The notes: generated by a model from the sequence alone, not told the origin. Numbered from the stretch's first letter, positions 32,180 through 41,664 are shown. The stretch: DNA of 64,000 nt from Streptomyces beigongshangae (GCF_019710745.1 NZ_JAHKJW010000024.1:53155-117154), one strand, 5' to 3'. Program-made: numbers and translations.

Positions 32180-33232
32180 ATGAGAGGTACTGCTGCGGAA
32201 GCTCCGGCCGGAGGATCGCGCAGTCGTTACAGTGGTGGCACCGTTTCGATCACGCCGGAGCTGACCTTGGCGAACCTGTCCGACCTCGAGGACATCTTCT
32301 CCGCCGAGGGTGACGGCGCCGGTCCCGTGCGGGCGACCGGCTGGCAGAACGCCGTGTCACCGCAGGGACTGGCGATCACCTTGATCGCCGACTACACCTT
32401 CCCGGTCCGGGCGTGGTTGCCGTCGGCGGCGATCGTGGCGTTGCTCGGCGAGTTCCACGTGGCCGACGGCGCCGCCCGTACGACGATCAGCAGGCTGGCG
32501 CGCCGAGGGGTGCTGGAAGGCAGCCGGCAGGGGCGCTACAGCTCTTACCGACTGACACCGGAGGCCGCCACCGACCTGTGGAGCGGCGCCAGTTCGATCG
32601 CCACGTTCACCACGCAACCCGACGCATGGGACGGATGGTGGACACTGATCGCCTTCTCCTTTCCGGAAACGGAGAGCACGCGGCGGCGCGCATTGCGCAC
32701 CGCACTGCGGTGGCGGGGGTTCGCACCGCTGTACGACGCACTCTGGGTGTCGCCGTACCCCTTGACCCCCAAAGGGCGGATCGAGGTGGCCGACCTGGTG
32801 CGGGGAGCGGTGAGCGTGTTCCGCGCACGGCAGGAGGATCTGGAGACGGAGGCCAACCGCAACCCGGTCGAGGCGTGGGACCTGCCCGGCATCGCCGAGC
32901 ACTATCGAACGTTCACCCGGCGTTGGAGCGACCTGCTTCCCCGTATCGGCGCCGGCAGCGTCACCGGCGCCGAGGCGGTTCGCGCCAGGACCGAGGTGAT
33001 GCAAACCTACCGGCACTTCCCCATCCTGGACCCCTTGCTCCCGATCGGGCTGCTGCCTCCCGACTGGCCCCGGTCCCGGGCTCGGGAAACCTGCGTCGCA
33101 GTGTATGACGGTCTGCTCCAGCCGGCCCAGGACCACGTCCGCGCGGTGGTGACCCGTTTCGCCGAAGGGCCGCGCCTCGACATCAGGGCCCACACGATCG
33201 CCGGCATGAGTGCGGGTATCGGCCACGGCTGA
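32180..33232 (+). CDS. PaaX-family transcriptional regulator
   Basis: A protein of up to 350 residues. The PaaX-type winged helix is at about residues 65-135 (PVRAWLPSAAIVALLGEFHVADGAARTTISRLARRGVLEGSRQGRYSSYRLT, read in parts), followed by the PaaX central and C-terminal domains (WWTLIAFSFPETESTRRRAL; FAPLYDALWVSPYP; HFPILDPLLPIGLLPPDWP). Classical PaaX represses phenylacetate degradation and binds phenylacetyl-CoA; no paa gene is nearby, so here it probably controls the flanking hydrolase genes. The start is uncertain: ATG at 32180 adds about 60 residues before the fold. Confidence 0.82.
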   Translation: MRGTAAEAPAGGSRSRYSGGTVSITPELTLANLSDLEDIFSAEGDGAGPVRATGWQNAVSPQGLAITLIADYTFPVRAWLPSAAIVALLGEFHVADGAARTTISRLARRGVLEGSRQGRYSSYRLTPEAATDLWSGASSIATFTTQPDAWDGWWTLIAFSFPETESTRRRALRTALRWRGFAPLYDALWVSPYPLTPKGRIEVADLVRGAVSVFRARQEDLETEANRNPVEAWDLPGIAEHYRTFTRRWSDLLPRIGAGSVTGAEAVRARTEVMQTYRHFPILDPLLPIGLLPPDWPRSRARETCVAVYDGLLQPAQDHVRAVVTRFAEGPRLDIRAHTIAGMSAGIGHG

Positions 33233-34050
33233 CAGCCGCCTGCCGCGGGCGCGAGCCTCGCCACCCGCATGGACTGCATGGCCCCAGCGGAGCCTGACGC
33301 CCGGCACCCTTCGTTGCGAGGGCCGACGGCTGACGGATCGGCCCACGGTGAAGCCTCGGCGGCAGCAGTGCCGCTCGCGCGCCCCTTCGGCGTGCGCTCC
33401 AGGCGCAAACGGGTTTGGTGTCAACGATTGACAGAACAATGCCCGATCGGGACTCTGTTTGTTGCTTGAGGAAGCTGGGAACGTTCCCAGGGCGCATCTA
33501 CGGTGTATGGATCGAAGAGGTCCTCGCTGTCGTCGCATCCGCACGTCTCCGTCTCCTGTCCGTGAGCGCGCCCGACAGCAACGACGGGCCGGGAGGTGGC
33601 GCACCATCGCTGCTACAGGAGGGTTCTTCCATGCACCACGGACGGCAGCACGAACCGGTGGGCCGCAGGGGGCGAGGGCACCAGGGCGACGAGCGGGCAG
33701 ACCGTCATCGGCGCAAACGTCCCCCTCCCGTCCTACGCGCGTCCCGGCTTCAACGGCCCGCACATGCCGGCGATCGGCCGCCCCGGCCTGACGGACACCG
33801 AGCGGCGCAGCTACTCCGCCCTGGGCCATGAGACCGCGGCCCTCCTCCCGGTCACCGGCGTCCGCAGCGCGTCGCCGGTGCCCCGAGCATCCGCGGCGCA
33901 GGTGGTGAGCCGAAGCAGGAACGCGCGACCACGACCGGGCCACCACCTGGAAGCCATGTGCAGCGTGACCGGCGTACCAGCGTCGATGCCTCACCCGATG
34001 GTCCGACCGAGCCGCACCGCCCCCACAAGCCCTCCGCACAGGAGTCATTC
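33233..34050. other. Long gap, 818 bp, with gene debris
   Basis: This lies between the PaaX-like and alpha/beta-hydrolase genes. It holds the palindrome pair at 33442-33490. Further on, one frame reads like protein (GANVPLPSYARPGFNGPHMP, then RPGLTDTERRSYSALGHETA, about 33708-33870), while ATG at 33631 in another frame has a fair ribosome site (GGAGGG). I suspect a frameshifted, decayed gene but cannot name it. Confidence 0.4.
33442..33490. promoter_or_regulatory. Second palindrome pair, with a TTGACA box
   Basis: CCCGATCGGG (33442-33451) and CTGGGAACGTTCCCAG (33475-33490) are both perfect palindromes. A consensus -35 TTGACA (33428-33433) stands just upstream, so CCCGATCGGG would lie in the promoter spacer. 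They are the same two motifs as at 32068-32109, in reverse order. Confidence 0.55.
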
Positions 34051-34935
34051 ATGAGCATGCAACGGCGTACGTTCCTGGCACTGAGCGCGGCCGGAGCAGC
34101 GGGCGTGGGCGCGTCACTGCTCGGCACCGGGCAGGCAGGCGCCGCCGTGCGGCCGTCGGGTACGGCGCCGACCACGCCGTTCGCGGTCGGCGTGCGCAGG
34201 TACGACTGGACTCGCGGCAGCCGCCCGTGCACCACCTACGTCTACTACCCCGCCACCGGCGCCGCCGGCGGCAACCCGGTGACGGACGCCCCGGTCGCAG
34301 GCGGGATCTTCCCCGTCCACAACATGACCCACGGCTACGGAAGCAGCCCCCAGAACTCCCTGTTCATCATCCGGGCCCTGGCCTCGGCGGGCTTTATCGT
34401 CCCCGCGCCGCACTTCAACCACAACTTCATCGACGTCAACAACGGCAACACGTCCAAGGACGTCTCGCAGATCCTCACCAACACTCTCGCGCTCAACGCG
34501 AGCGGTCCGCTGGCCGGGCACATCAACACCGGGATCGGCGTCGGCGTCTCGGGCCACTCCCTGGGCGGCATGGTCACCCACGGCCTGCTGACCTCCTGGC
34601 CCGACAGCCGGATCATCTCCGCCAACCCGCAGTCCTGCGTGGACATGGGCAACCCGTCCCGTTCGGTCTCGGCCAAGGTCCTGTTCGTGCACGGAGACCG
34701 GGACTCGACCACGTCGTACTCCTCGGCCCGGCAGGCGTACGCGGAGATGGCCTGGCCCAAGGCGTTCCTCACCTTCGTCGGCGGCAGCCACACCAGCTTC
34801 TGGAGCGACCAGCGCTTCCCGAGGACCGTCGTCGACTGGGCGCGCTGGACCATGTACGGCGACACCGCCGCCCGGGACCGCCTCCCGGCCGACGCATCCG
34901 GGTCCAACACCAAATGGGAAGCCGCCCTGAGCTGA
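34051..34935 (+). CDS. Tat-exported alpha/beta hydrolase
   Basis: A 294-residue secreted hydrolase. The N-terminus is a twin-arginine signal (QRRTFLALSAAGAAGVGASL). The catalytic triad is readable: Ser in SGHSLGGMV, Asp in FVHGDRDSTTSYSSA and His in VGGSHTSFWSD. This layout is that of cutinase/polyester-hydrolase-like and chlorophyllase-like esterases. ATG at 34051 has AGGAGT upstream. Its place beside pectin-degrading enzymes would suit a role in removing acyl groups from plant polymers, but that is inference. Confidence 0.85.
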   Translation: MSMQRRTFLALSAAGAAGVGASLLGTGQAGAAVRPSGTAPTTPFAVGVRRYDWTRGSRPCTTYVYYPATGAAGGNPVTDAPVAGGIFPVHNMTHGYGSSPQNSLFIIRALASAGFIVPAPHFNHNFIDVNNGNTSKDVSQILTNTLALNASGPLAGHINTGIGVGVSGHSLGGMVTHGLLTSWPDSRIISANPQSCVDMGNPSRSVSAKVLFVHGDRDSTTSYSSARQAYAEMAWPKAFLTFVGGSHTSFWSDQRFPRTVVDWARWTMYGDTAARDRLPADASGSNTKWEAALS

Positions 34936-35354
34936 GGAGCAACCGCTCCGCGCACCCGGCGTGACGTTCCCGCCTATGAGGATCGTCAGAACAATACTGT
35001 CATGTCCGCGTCACTCACATGCGTGGTGGCACCTCCTTGATCATCCACGAACGCGGACAGCGAGGCGTGAGGTGTTCGGTCGCCGGCTCCACGACGGACG
35101 TTTCGCTGCTCGCGCCACCCCCGAGCAGATGCCGGCACGGGCAATCTTCCAGGAGGTCCTGACGCCCGGGCCGGTCCGGCACCGTCCACCACGGCACAGG
35201 CATCGCCGCTGTGCTGCCGGACACGGCGGTACAGCGGCACTGAACCTGCCGGCGCAGAACATCACCACCTGCGTCTTCCGCGAGGGCGGTACCGCGCTCG
35301 GCCACGACCCGCGATCCACCGACAGGTACGCACATCCCCACCCCGGAGGTCACT
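34936..35354. other. Intergenic region, 419 bp, upstream of the PL11 lyase
   Basis: It contains CAGAACAAT at 34987-34995, a nonamer also found at 33432-33440 next to the TTGACA box upstream of the hydrolase, so it may be part of a shared promoter or operator. No convincing gene is present; the long plus-strand frame that crosses it is a shadow of the lyase. Confidence 0.35.
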
Positions 35355-37259
35355 GTGACCGATATATCCCGGCGCCCCCGTCCGGCGCCGCGTCAACGGA
35401 GAATGCGCCGATTCCCAGGCGGCCGGGCTGCGGCCGTTCTTACCGCCGCCGTCGCACTGGCAGCCTCCGCGCTCACCGTGCTGCCGCAGACCGCACACGC
35501 CGCGACCGCACGGCAGGTGGAGCGCCTCGACCGAGGTCTGACCAGCGTCCACACGGGCAGTGGGAACCTCGTGTCATGGCGCTGGCTGGCCACCGACCCC
35601 AACGACGTGGCCTTCAACGTCTACCGCGGCGGCACCAGGCTCAACTCCTCGCCGATCACCGGCTCCACGAACTACTTGGACGCAGGCGCCGCGAACTCCG
35701 CCGATTACACGGTGCGCCCGGTCGTGAACGGCACCGAGCAGGCCCCCTCCGAGCACGCGCTGCAGTTCCGGTCGGGATACCTGGACGTGCCGATCTCGCC
35801 GCCGGCCGGCGGCAGGACCCCGGACGGGGTGTCGTACACCTACGAGGCCAACGACGCCAGTGTCGGCGACCTGGACGGCGACGGCAGGCTCGACCTGGTC
35901 CTGAAGTGGTATCCCACCAATGCCAAGGACAACGCACAAGACGGGTACACCGGCAACACGATCGTCGACGGCCTCAAGCTGGACGGCACCCGGCTGTGGC
36001 GCGTCGACCTGGGCCGCAACATCCGCTCCGGCGCGCACTACACGCAGTTCCAGGTGTACGACTACGACGGCGACGGCAAGGCCGAGGTCGCCATGAAGAC
36101 CGCGGACGGCACCCGGGACGGCACCGGTGCCGTGATCGGCAACGCGTCCGCCGACCACCGCAACTCCAGCGGCTACGTCCTGTCCGGCCCGGAGTTCCTC
36201 ACGATGTTCAACGGTCAGACCGGCAGGGCGATGGGGACCGTCGACTATGCCCCGGCCCGCGGCAACGTGTCCTCCTGGGGCGACAACTACGGCAACCGTG
36301 TCGACCGCTTCCTGGCCGGAACGGCCTACCTCGACGGCTCCCGCCCCTCGCTGATCATGGCACGCGGCTATTACACACGTTCCGTGATCGCAGCCTGGGA
36401 CTGGCGGAACGGCCAGTTCACCCGACGATGGACCTTCGACACCTCCTCCTCCACCAACAGCGGCAGGGGCTACGACGGCCAGGGCAACCACAGCCTGTCC
36501 GTCGCGGACGTCGACACGGACGGCAAGGACGAGATCGTCTACGGCGCAATGACCGTGGACGACAACGGCAACGGGCTGTGGACCACCCGGCTCGGCCACG
36601 GCGACGCGGGGCACGTCAGCGACCTCAACCCCTCCCGCGCGGGCCTGGAGTACTTCAAGGTCTCCGAGGACAAGAGCAAGCCGGGCTCGTGGATGGCGGA
36701 CGCGCGCACCGGCCAGATCCTGTGGCAGACGGCCTCCGGTTCGGACAACGGCCGAGGCGTCGCCGCCGACGTTCACGCCGGCAGTCCGGGCGCCGAGGCG
36801 TGGTCGGCATCCGACACCACCCTGCGCTCGGCGACCGGCGCCTCCCTCGGTCGGGAGCCCTCCAGCATGAACTTCCTCAGCTGGTGGGACGGGGACCCCG
36901 TCCGCGAACTCCTCGACGGCACCCGTGTCGACAAGTACGGCACCTCCGGCGACACCCGCCTGCTCACCGCTTCCGGCGTCCACTCCAACAACGGCACCAA
37001 GTCCACGCCGTCCCTGTCCGGTGACCTCCTCGGCGACTGGCGTGAGGAGGTCGTCTGGCCGACGGCCGGGAACACGGCTCTGCGGATCTACTCCACGCCG
37101 CACCAGACGACCACTCGGATCACGACCCTCCTCCACGACTCGATGTACCGTACGGCCCTGGCCTGGCAGAACACCGCGTACAACCAGCCGCCGCACCCGA
37201 GCTTCTTCATCGGCAACGGGATGCCGACGGCCCCACGGCCCACCGTCCACACCCCCTGA
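35355..37259 (+). CDS. Rhamnogalacturonan lyase, polysaccharide lyase family 11
   Basis: A 634-residue secreted enzyme. It has an N-terminal signal peptide (RAAAVLTAAVALAASALTVL, cleavage near AHAAT), then the eight-bladed propeller of PL11 with repeated calcium-binding DxDGDG loops (VGDLDGDGRLDLVLKWYP; YDYDGDGKAEVAMKTADG; VADVDTDGKDEIVYGAM) and family texts GGGTR, YTQFQVYD, ARGYYTRSVIAAWDW and DLLGDWREEVVWP. It cleaves the rhamnose-galacturonate backbone of rhamnogalacturonan I by beta-elimination. GTG at 35355 follows GGAGG. With the GH53 galactanase downstream it can attack both backbone and galactan side chains of pectin. Confidence 0.93.
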   Translation: MTDISRRPRPAPRQRRMRRFPGGRAAAVLTAAVALAASALTVLPQTAHAATARQVERLDRGLTSVHTGSGNLVSWRWLATDPNDVAFNVYRGGTRLNSSPITGSTNYLDAGAANSADYTVRPVVNGTEQAPSEHALQFRSGYLDVPISPPAGGRTPDGVSYTYEANDASVGDLDGDGRLDLVLKWYPTNAKDNAQDGYTGNTIVDGLKLDGTRLWRVDLGRNIRSGAHYTQFQVYDYDGDGKAEVAMKTADGTRDGTGAVIGNASADHRNSSGYVLSGPEFLTMFNGQTGRAMGTVDYAPARGNVSSWGDNYGNRVDRFLAGTAYLDGSRPSLIMARGYYTRSVIAAWDWRNGQFTRRWTFDTSSSTNSGRGYDGQGNHSLSVADVDTDGKDEIVYGAMTVDDNGNGLWTTRLGHGDAGHVSDLNPSRAGLEYFKVSEDKSKPGSWMADARTGQILWQTASGSDNGRGVAADVHAGSPGAEAWSASDTTLRSATGASLGREPSSMNFLSWWDGDPVRELLDGTRVDKYGTSGDTRLLTASGVHSNNGTKSTPSLSGDLLGDWREEVVWPTAGNTALRIYSTPHQTTTRITTLLHDSMYRTALAWQNTAYNQPPHPSFFIGNGMPTAPRPTVHTP

Positions 37260-37444
37260 ACCCCGCCGCACGGCCGCCCCTGCTCCACCGCACGGGCGGC
37301 CGACCGGGGAGAGGGCCGATCGGCAACGACCCACCGCTTCGCCCACCCCCCACCGGGGCCGGGCGACACCCACCCCCACGACCAGCCGCCCGCCACGACA
37401 CACACGCGGCCGGCGCGGGAAGGAGCGGCCATTCGAATTCGACC

Positions 37445-38046
37445 GTGTACATCCACCTGACCCAGCCACAGAAGTACGACGTGATGACGACGTTCTTCAG
37501 CCACTTCGCCGCGAACGACGGCATGTGGGGCATGTCGATGTTCTCCTCCCACGGCAGCGCAGACGTCGCCGCCGGGATCGTGGAGAACACGAATCGGACT
37601 CGCATGACAACCACGACCTGCACAGCGACGACGGTCCCGGCGAGAACGCCGACGGGTTCGGTTCGCACTGCACGCCGGCCGACCGCGCCGCGAACGTGTT
37701 CCGGGGCTGTCGGGCGTGGTGGAACGCCGATGGCGGGTTCGACCTCATCTCCGCCTGCCCGCCCGCGATCATCGAGAACTCGTGGGCCTGGTGCAACGGG
37801 TACGTGCCGGGGACGACGACACCCTCCGGTGACGGAGTCGGCCCCAAGTCGGGCAGCTACGGGGCGACCACGAAGCCAACGCGCCCAAGCGGGCGACGAC
37901 ACCATCCGGCTGGATCCGACCGCGACAACCGGACTGCCCGACGTCGGCTGTCGCGATGTCGACTGACTGACATCCCGTCCTCTGCCGGTCTTGTCGACCG
38001 GCAGAGCGTACGGAACAGGCCATGCCGCCCCTGTGTGACACGTTAG
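37445..38046 (+). pseudogene. Decayed PL9-type pectate lyase fragment
   Basis: Around 37594-37860 one frame reads like the beta-helix core of PL9 pectate lyases: SDSHDNHDLHSDDGPGENADG, then NVFRGCRAWWNADGGFDLIS, then IIENSWAWCNGYVPGT. The expected continuation (HEANAPKR, like the family's YDANAPKH) lies in another frame, and no start, signal peptide or full-length frame exists. Several frameshifts and truncation at both ends show a dead gene. Its position between the PL11 and GH53 genes suggests a pectinolytic cluster that has lost one member. Confidence 0.72.
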
Positions 38047-38055
38047 GAGAAGGAC

Positions 38056-39975
38056 ATGAGCAGCAAGCGTCTGTCCCGCGTCATCGCGGGCACGGCGACG
38101 TTGGTGACCATGGTGTCCGCGAACTTGCTCATGGTGCCCCGGCCGGCCCACGCGCTCTTCGGCACCGCCGACATCAAGCCGATCGAAAGCAATATCGCCG
38201 CCAAGCCCTGGGCCTCGGCGACGGCCGCCACCGGCTCGTCGAACGCAGGGCTGGCCATCGACGGCGATCCGACGACGTCCTGGCGCCCGGAGCGTGCAGG
38301 CGACCGGCAGCGGCTCACCGTCGATCTCGGTGGGACCTACGACAACCTGCGCAAGGTCAAGGTGCTGTTTCCGGACCGCGGTGTGGCCCACCGGTACGTG
38401 GTCGAGGCCTCATCCGACGGTCGCCGATGGAAGACCATCGCCGACAGGTCCCACAACCGGGCCGTGTCGCGAGGGGAGGTGCACCTGTTCACCCGGCCGG
38501 CAACGCGCTTCGTCCGGCTGATCTTCACCGGCGGACCGGATGGTGCCCGGGCCGGTGTCAGCGAGCTGCAGGTCTTCAACTACCTGCGCGACGACCTGAC
38601 CCTCGGCGCCGATCTGTCCTGGGTGGACGACGTCCAGGACCGACAGTACTGGGTGAATCCGCTCGCACAGGACCGGGGCGCCGGACCGCACTTGCTCGAC
38701 GTGGCCAAGGACCGTGGCATGCAGCACACCCGGCTGCGGATATTCAACGAGCCGCGCAGCGAAAGCACCGGGCAACCGACGCCGATACCACGCCAGGGTC
38801 CGGAGCGCTCACTGGTCTCAGCGAAGTGGATCAAGCAGCGGGGCATGGGCCTGGGTATCGACTTCCATTACGCGGACTCATGGGCGGACCCGAGCAAGCA
38901 ACCGAAGCCGCGCGCCTGGGCCGAGCTGGAGTTCGCGGACCTGTCCAAGGCCGTGTACGACCACACCGCCGACTATGTGGACCGGTTGATGCAGCAGGGC
39001 ACCACGCCGGAGAAGGTAGCCGTCGGCAACGAGATCATCAATGGCTTCATGTACGGCAGCGAGGCGGCCCTCATCGGCACGACGACTCCGCCGTACTTCG
39101 TCGACCAGGCGGACGTCTACCAGTCCAAGCCGGGCGGTGGCCTGCTGTGGAAGTACTGGCGGTCAACCGACCCGGTGGAGCAGCAGCTCTACGACCAGGC
39201 GTGGGACCGGTTCACCACCCTGGCCGCAGCCGGGATCAAGGCCGTCCGGGACGTGTCACCGACATCCAGGGTCGAGACACACGTGATCGTCGGCAAGGAC
39301 AAGATCGACAAAACCATGGAATTCTGGCACCAGTTCCTCACCCGGGTCAAGGCAAAGGGTCAGAACCCTGATGTGCTGGCCATCTCGTACTACCCGGAGT
39401 GGCATGGTGCGCCCGAGGCGTTGGATCTCAACCTGAACACCATGGCCACCAGCTATCCCGGCTACGAAATCGACATCGCTGAAACCGCTTACCCCGCCTC
39501 GGGCGGCGACGGCTCGCCGTTGCCCAACTCACCGTACCCGCGAACGGTTCAGGGGCAGGCGGACGCCATCCAGAGGGTGTTCCAGGCCGCCAACGACGTG
39601 GTCGACAACCAGGGTTCAGGGGTGCTGGTGTGGGAGCCCGCCGGCTACCAGGCGATGTTCCGGGCCGTGCCCGGCATGGCGAACACGTGGGAGCCGCACG
39701 CGTCCGTCAACGTCTTCAACGCCAGCCGCGCCGAGCACATCCTCCAGGACACCCTCCACACCGCCACGGTAGTCGGCACCGCCCCGGAGCTGCCCCCGTC
39801 GGTCCGTGTGCTCACCACCGCCGACAACCGGATCACCGGTGTTCCCGTCCGCTGGCAACCGTTGCCACCTGGCGCAACCGACAAGCCGGGTGAGGTGATG
39901 ATCATCGGAACAACCGACACAGGACCGGTCAAGGCAGTCGTCGACGTCGCTCCCCGAGCGGCGAACAGGTCCTGA
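38056..39975 (+). CDS. Arabinogalactan endo-beta-1,4-galactanase (CBM32-GH53)
   Basis: A 639-residue secreted enzyme: signal peptide (cleaved near PAHALF), an F5/8 type C/CBM32-like domain (about residues 45-175; GLAIDGDPTTSWRPERAGDR, FVRLIFTGGPDGARAGVSEL), then GH53 (about residues 180-560). In GH53 the acid/base Glu is in VAVGNEIINGFMYG and the nucleophile Glu in IDIAETAYPAS, with FHYADSWADPSKQPKP. A C-terminal bacterial Ig-like segment (NRITGVPVRWQPLPPG) follows. It hydrolyses beta-1,4-galactan side chains of pectin. ATG at 38056 has AGGAGAAGG upstream. Confidence 0.92.
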   Translation: MSSKRLSRVIAGTATLVTMVSANLLMVPRPAHALFGTADIKPIESNIAAKPWASATAATGSSNAGLAIDGDPTTSWRPERAGDRQRLTVDLGGTYDNLRKVKVLFPDRGVAHRYVVEASSDGRRWKTIADRSHNRAVSRGEVHLFTRPATRFVRLIFTGGPDGARAGVSELQVFNYLRDDLTLGADLSWVDDVQDRQYWVNPLAQDRGAGPHLLDVAKDRGMQHTRLRIFNEPRSESTGQPTPIPRQGPERSLVSAKWIKQRGMGLGIDFHYADSWADPSKQPKPRAWAELEFADLSKAVYDHTADYVDRLMQQGTTPEKVAVGNEIINGFMYGSEAALIGTTTPPYFVDQADVYQSKPGGGLLWKYWRSTDPVEQQLYDQAWDRFTTLAAAGIKAVRDVSPTSRVETHVIVGKDKIDKTMEFWHQFLTRVKAKGQNPDVLAISYYPEWHGAPEALDLNLNTMATSYPGYEIDIAETAYPASGGDGSPLPNSPYPRTVQGQADAIQRVFQAANDVVDNQGSGVLVWEPAGYQAMFRAVPGMANTWEPHASVNVFNASRAEHILQDTLHTATVVGTAPELPPSVRVLTTADNRITGVPVRWQPLPPGATDKPGEVMIIGTTDTGPVKAVVDVAPRAANRS

Positions 39976-40046
39976 CGAGGAGGTACTGATCTGTTCGGGG
40001 TGTCGTCGGAGGGGGTGAGGGGGGCAATCCCTGCGGTAGGCCGGCG

Positions 40047-40292
40047 GTGGAGAAGGAGCCGGTCCGGCGGGGGCCGGCCGCGCACGGCCGGGAGGGCCGG
40101 CGCTGGACCCTGTCGAGAATTCGGGTACTGATCTCGCGGCAGTTCCAGCTGGAGGTTTTCTCGGCGGCGGTGCGGCGGCTGCTGCACCGGCACGGCTGGT
40201 CCTGGCAGTCGCCCGCCCGTCGGGCTCTGGAACGCGACGAGGGCGCGGTCGGGTTGTGGAAGAAGAAGGATGTGTGGCCGCAGGCGGAATGA
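40047..40292 (+). mobile_element. IS630-type transposase fragment (winged helix part)
   Basis: An 81-residue remnant. The text RIRVLISRQFQLEVFSAAVR, then LLHRHGWSWQSPARRALERD and VGLWKKKDVWPQAE, is the N-terminal winged-helix segment of IS630-family transposases (RHGWS and the ARRA-ERDE-W-K run are typical). The DDE catalytic domain is missing: the frame ends at TGA 40290-40292, and the next gene's surviving sequence starts right there. No inverted repeats could be identified. This insertion probably beheaded nhaA. Confidence 0.78.
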
Positions 40293-40804
40293 CTGCGGCG
40301 GCGCTGGGAGCGTTCCTCGTCCTGCTGTTCGCCCTGTTCGCCGCCGGGGTCAGTATCTCCGTCAGCGATCTGGGCGCGGTGTTCACCAGCCCCGAGCCGC
40401 TGGGCGTGGTCGTGGGCCTGGTCGTGGGCAAGACCCTGGGCATCTTCGCCGGTACCTACCTCGCGGCCCGCTTCACCCGCGCCCAGCTCAACCCGGACCT
40501 GGCCTGGGCCGACGTCCTCGGACTCCCGGCCCTCGCCGGGATCGGCTTCACCGTCGCCCTGCTCATCGGCGAACTCGCCTTCCCCGAGACCGCGCTGGGT
40601 GAGCAGGTCAAAGCCGCCGTGCTCATCGTCCCCCTCGCCGCCGCCCTCCTGGCCGCGCCGATCCTGCGCCTGCGCAACCGGCTCCACCGGCGCCTGTACG
40701 AGGAGGAGAACACCGGCGCGGACGCGGACGGCATCCCCGACATCTACCAGCACACCGCCCGGGCGGCAGCCGACCCGGTCCCGCAGGACGGCGCTCGTGA
40801 CTGA
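40289..40804 (+). pseudogene. nhaA: NhaA Na+/H+ antiporter, C-terminal part only
   Basis: 171 residues correspond to the last 40 percent of NhaA (usual length about 390-450): VLLFALFAAGVSISVSDLGA, VGLVVGKTLGIFAGTYLA, FTRAQLNPDLAWADVLGLPA, LAGIGFTVALLIGELAF, ending RRLYEEENTGADADGIPDIY. The N-terminal helices carrying the essential paired Asp residues are absent. The first ATG (40289) overlaps the stop of the IS630 fragment (ATGA), so a truncated peptide might still be made, but antiport activity is not expected. Confidence 0.85.
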
Positions 40805-41038
40805 CAGCAGCCGCCACCCGCTCGCCGGCACCCGTCGTCACTGCCGACGTCCGTGGACTCGAACGCGTCAAGGCCGGTATCCCGGCTGTGCCGACCTCTG
40901 CCGCCGGGCCTGCGGAGTCGCGGTGTCCCTCGCACCCGGCCCCGGTGCTTCCCAGCAGACCGAGGTCATGCGGTTGCTGGAGACGACGCCGTGAATCAGT
41001 GCACGGCCGACCTGGCCCGGCCGATCGGGCCGCGCCGG

Positions 41039-41566
41039 TTACGGGGTACTGCCCATGTCCGCGGTGAAGGCGACGGGGTCGCTGTCGAAGCCTCGGACCA
41101 CCTCATGAAAATCCCACGCCGCGGCAGTGCCCCGGGTGAACTGCGCGACCGTCGTGGCTGTGAAGGCGGAGACCCGCGCGAAATCGTCCTTGAGGAGTTC
41201 CTCGTACCCCTCGACAACCTGCACTCCGGCACCGGTCAGATCGCCGAACGTCTTGCGGCCGCCGTCCTGGTGGATGACCACGCCCACGACCACCCGTGCG
41301 AAGGAGGAGGCGAGCCGATCGAGCTCCAGGGTCATCACTTCCACGTAGCCGAAGCCCTGACCGGTCCGGCTGTGCCGGCTCATGTTGATGGTGCCGTCCG
41401 GTGAGCGGCTGTCGAAGTGGACGACGTACACGGGTTTGCCGTACGGGGCGTCCGCCGAGTAGGTCGCGGCGATGATGTCGAGGTGGTGCGGTGGCTGATT
41501 CCAGGCACTGGGATCCCACTTGAGCCGCACTTCGACCTTTTTCACGCCCTGCTTGCCACTGTTCAC
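41039..41566 (-). CDS. TerD-family protein
   Basis: A 175-residue TerD-like protein with KKVEVRLKWDPSAWNQPPHH, LDIIAATYSADAPYGKPVYV, HFDSRSPDGTINMSRHSRTG and VMTLELDRLASSFARVVVGV. The acidic and Asp-rich loops correspond to the Ca2+-binding sites of TerD-fold proteins linked to tellurite and stress responses. The GTG start at 41566 is preceded by a GAGAGG purine block. No other ter genes are near. The plus-strand text on both sides (40805-41038 and 41567-41800) is without recognisable genes. Confidence 0.85.
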   Translation of the reverse strand: MNSGKQGVKKVEVRLKWDPSAWNQPPHHLDIIAATYSADAPYGKPVYVVHFDSRSPDGTINMSRHSRTGQGFGYVEVMTLELDRLASSFARVVVGVVIHQDGGRKTFGDLTGAGVQVVEGYEELLKDDFARVSAFTATTVAQFTRGTAAAWDFHEVVRGFDSDPVAFTADMGSTP

Positions 41567-41664
41567 CGGACGACTGCCTCTCGCGTCTCACATTGCCGCG
41601 GCCTGGTTCCCCCATGGTCAAGTATGACTCCACGAACCTCCGTTGAAGCCTCGCGCTACAGCTC

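Noticed and set aside
32180..33232. Phenylacetate degradation locus suggested by the PaaX-like regulator
   Set aside because: No paa genes are present on either side; the family name does not fix the target.
34961..37024. 687-residue plus-strand frame over the PL11 gene
   Set aside because: Out-of-frame shadow; the true frame has signal peptide, DxDGDG loops and family motifs.
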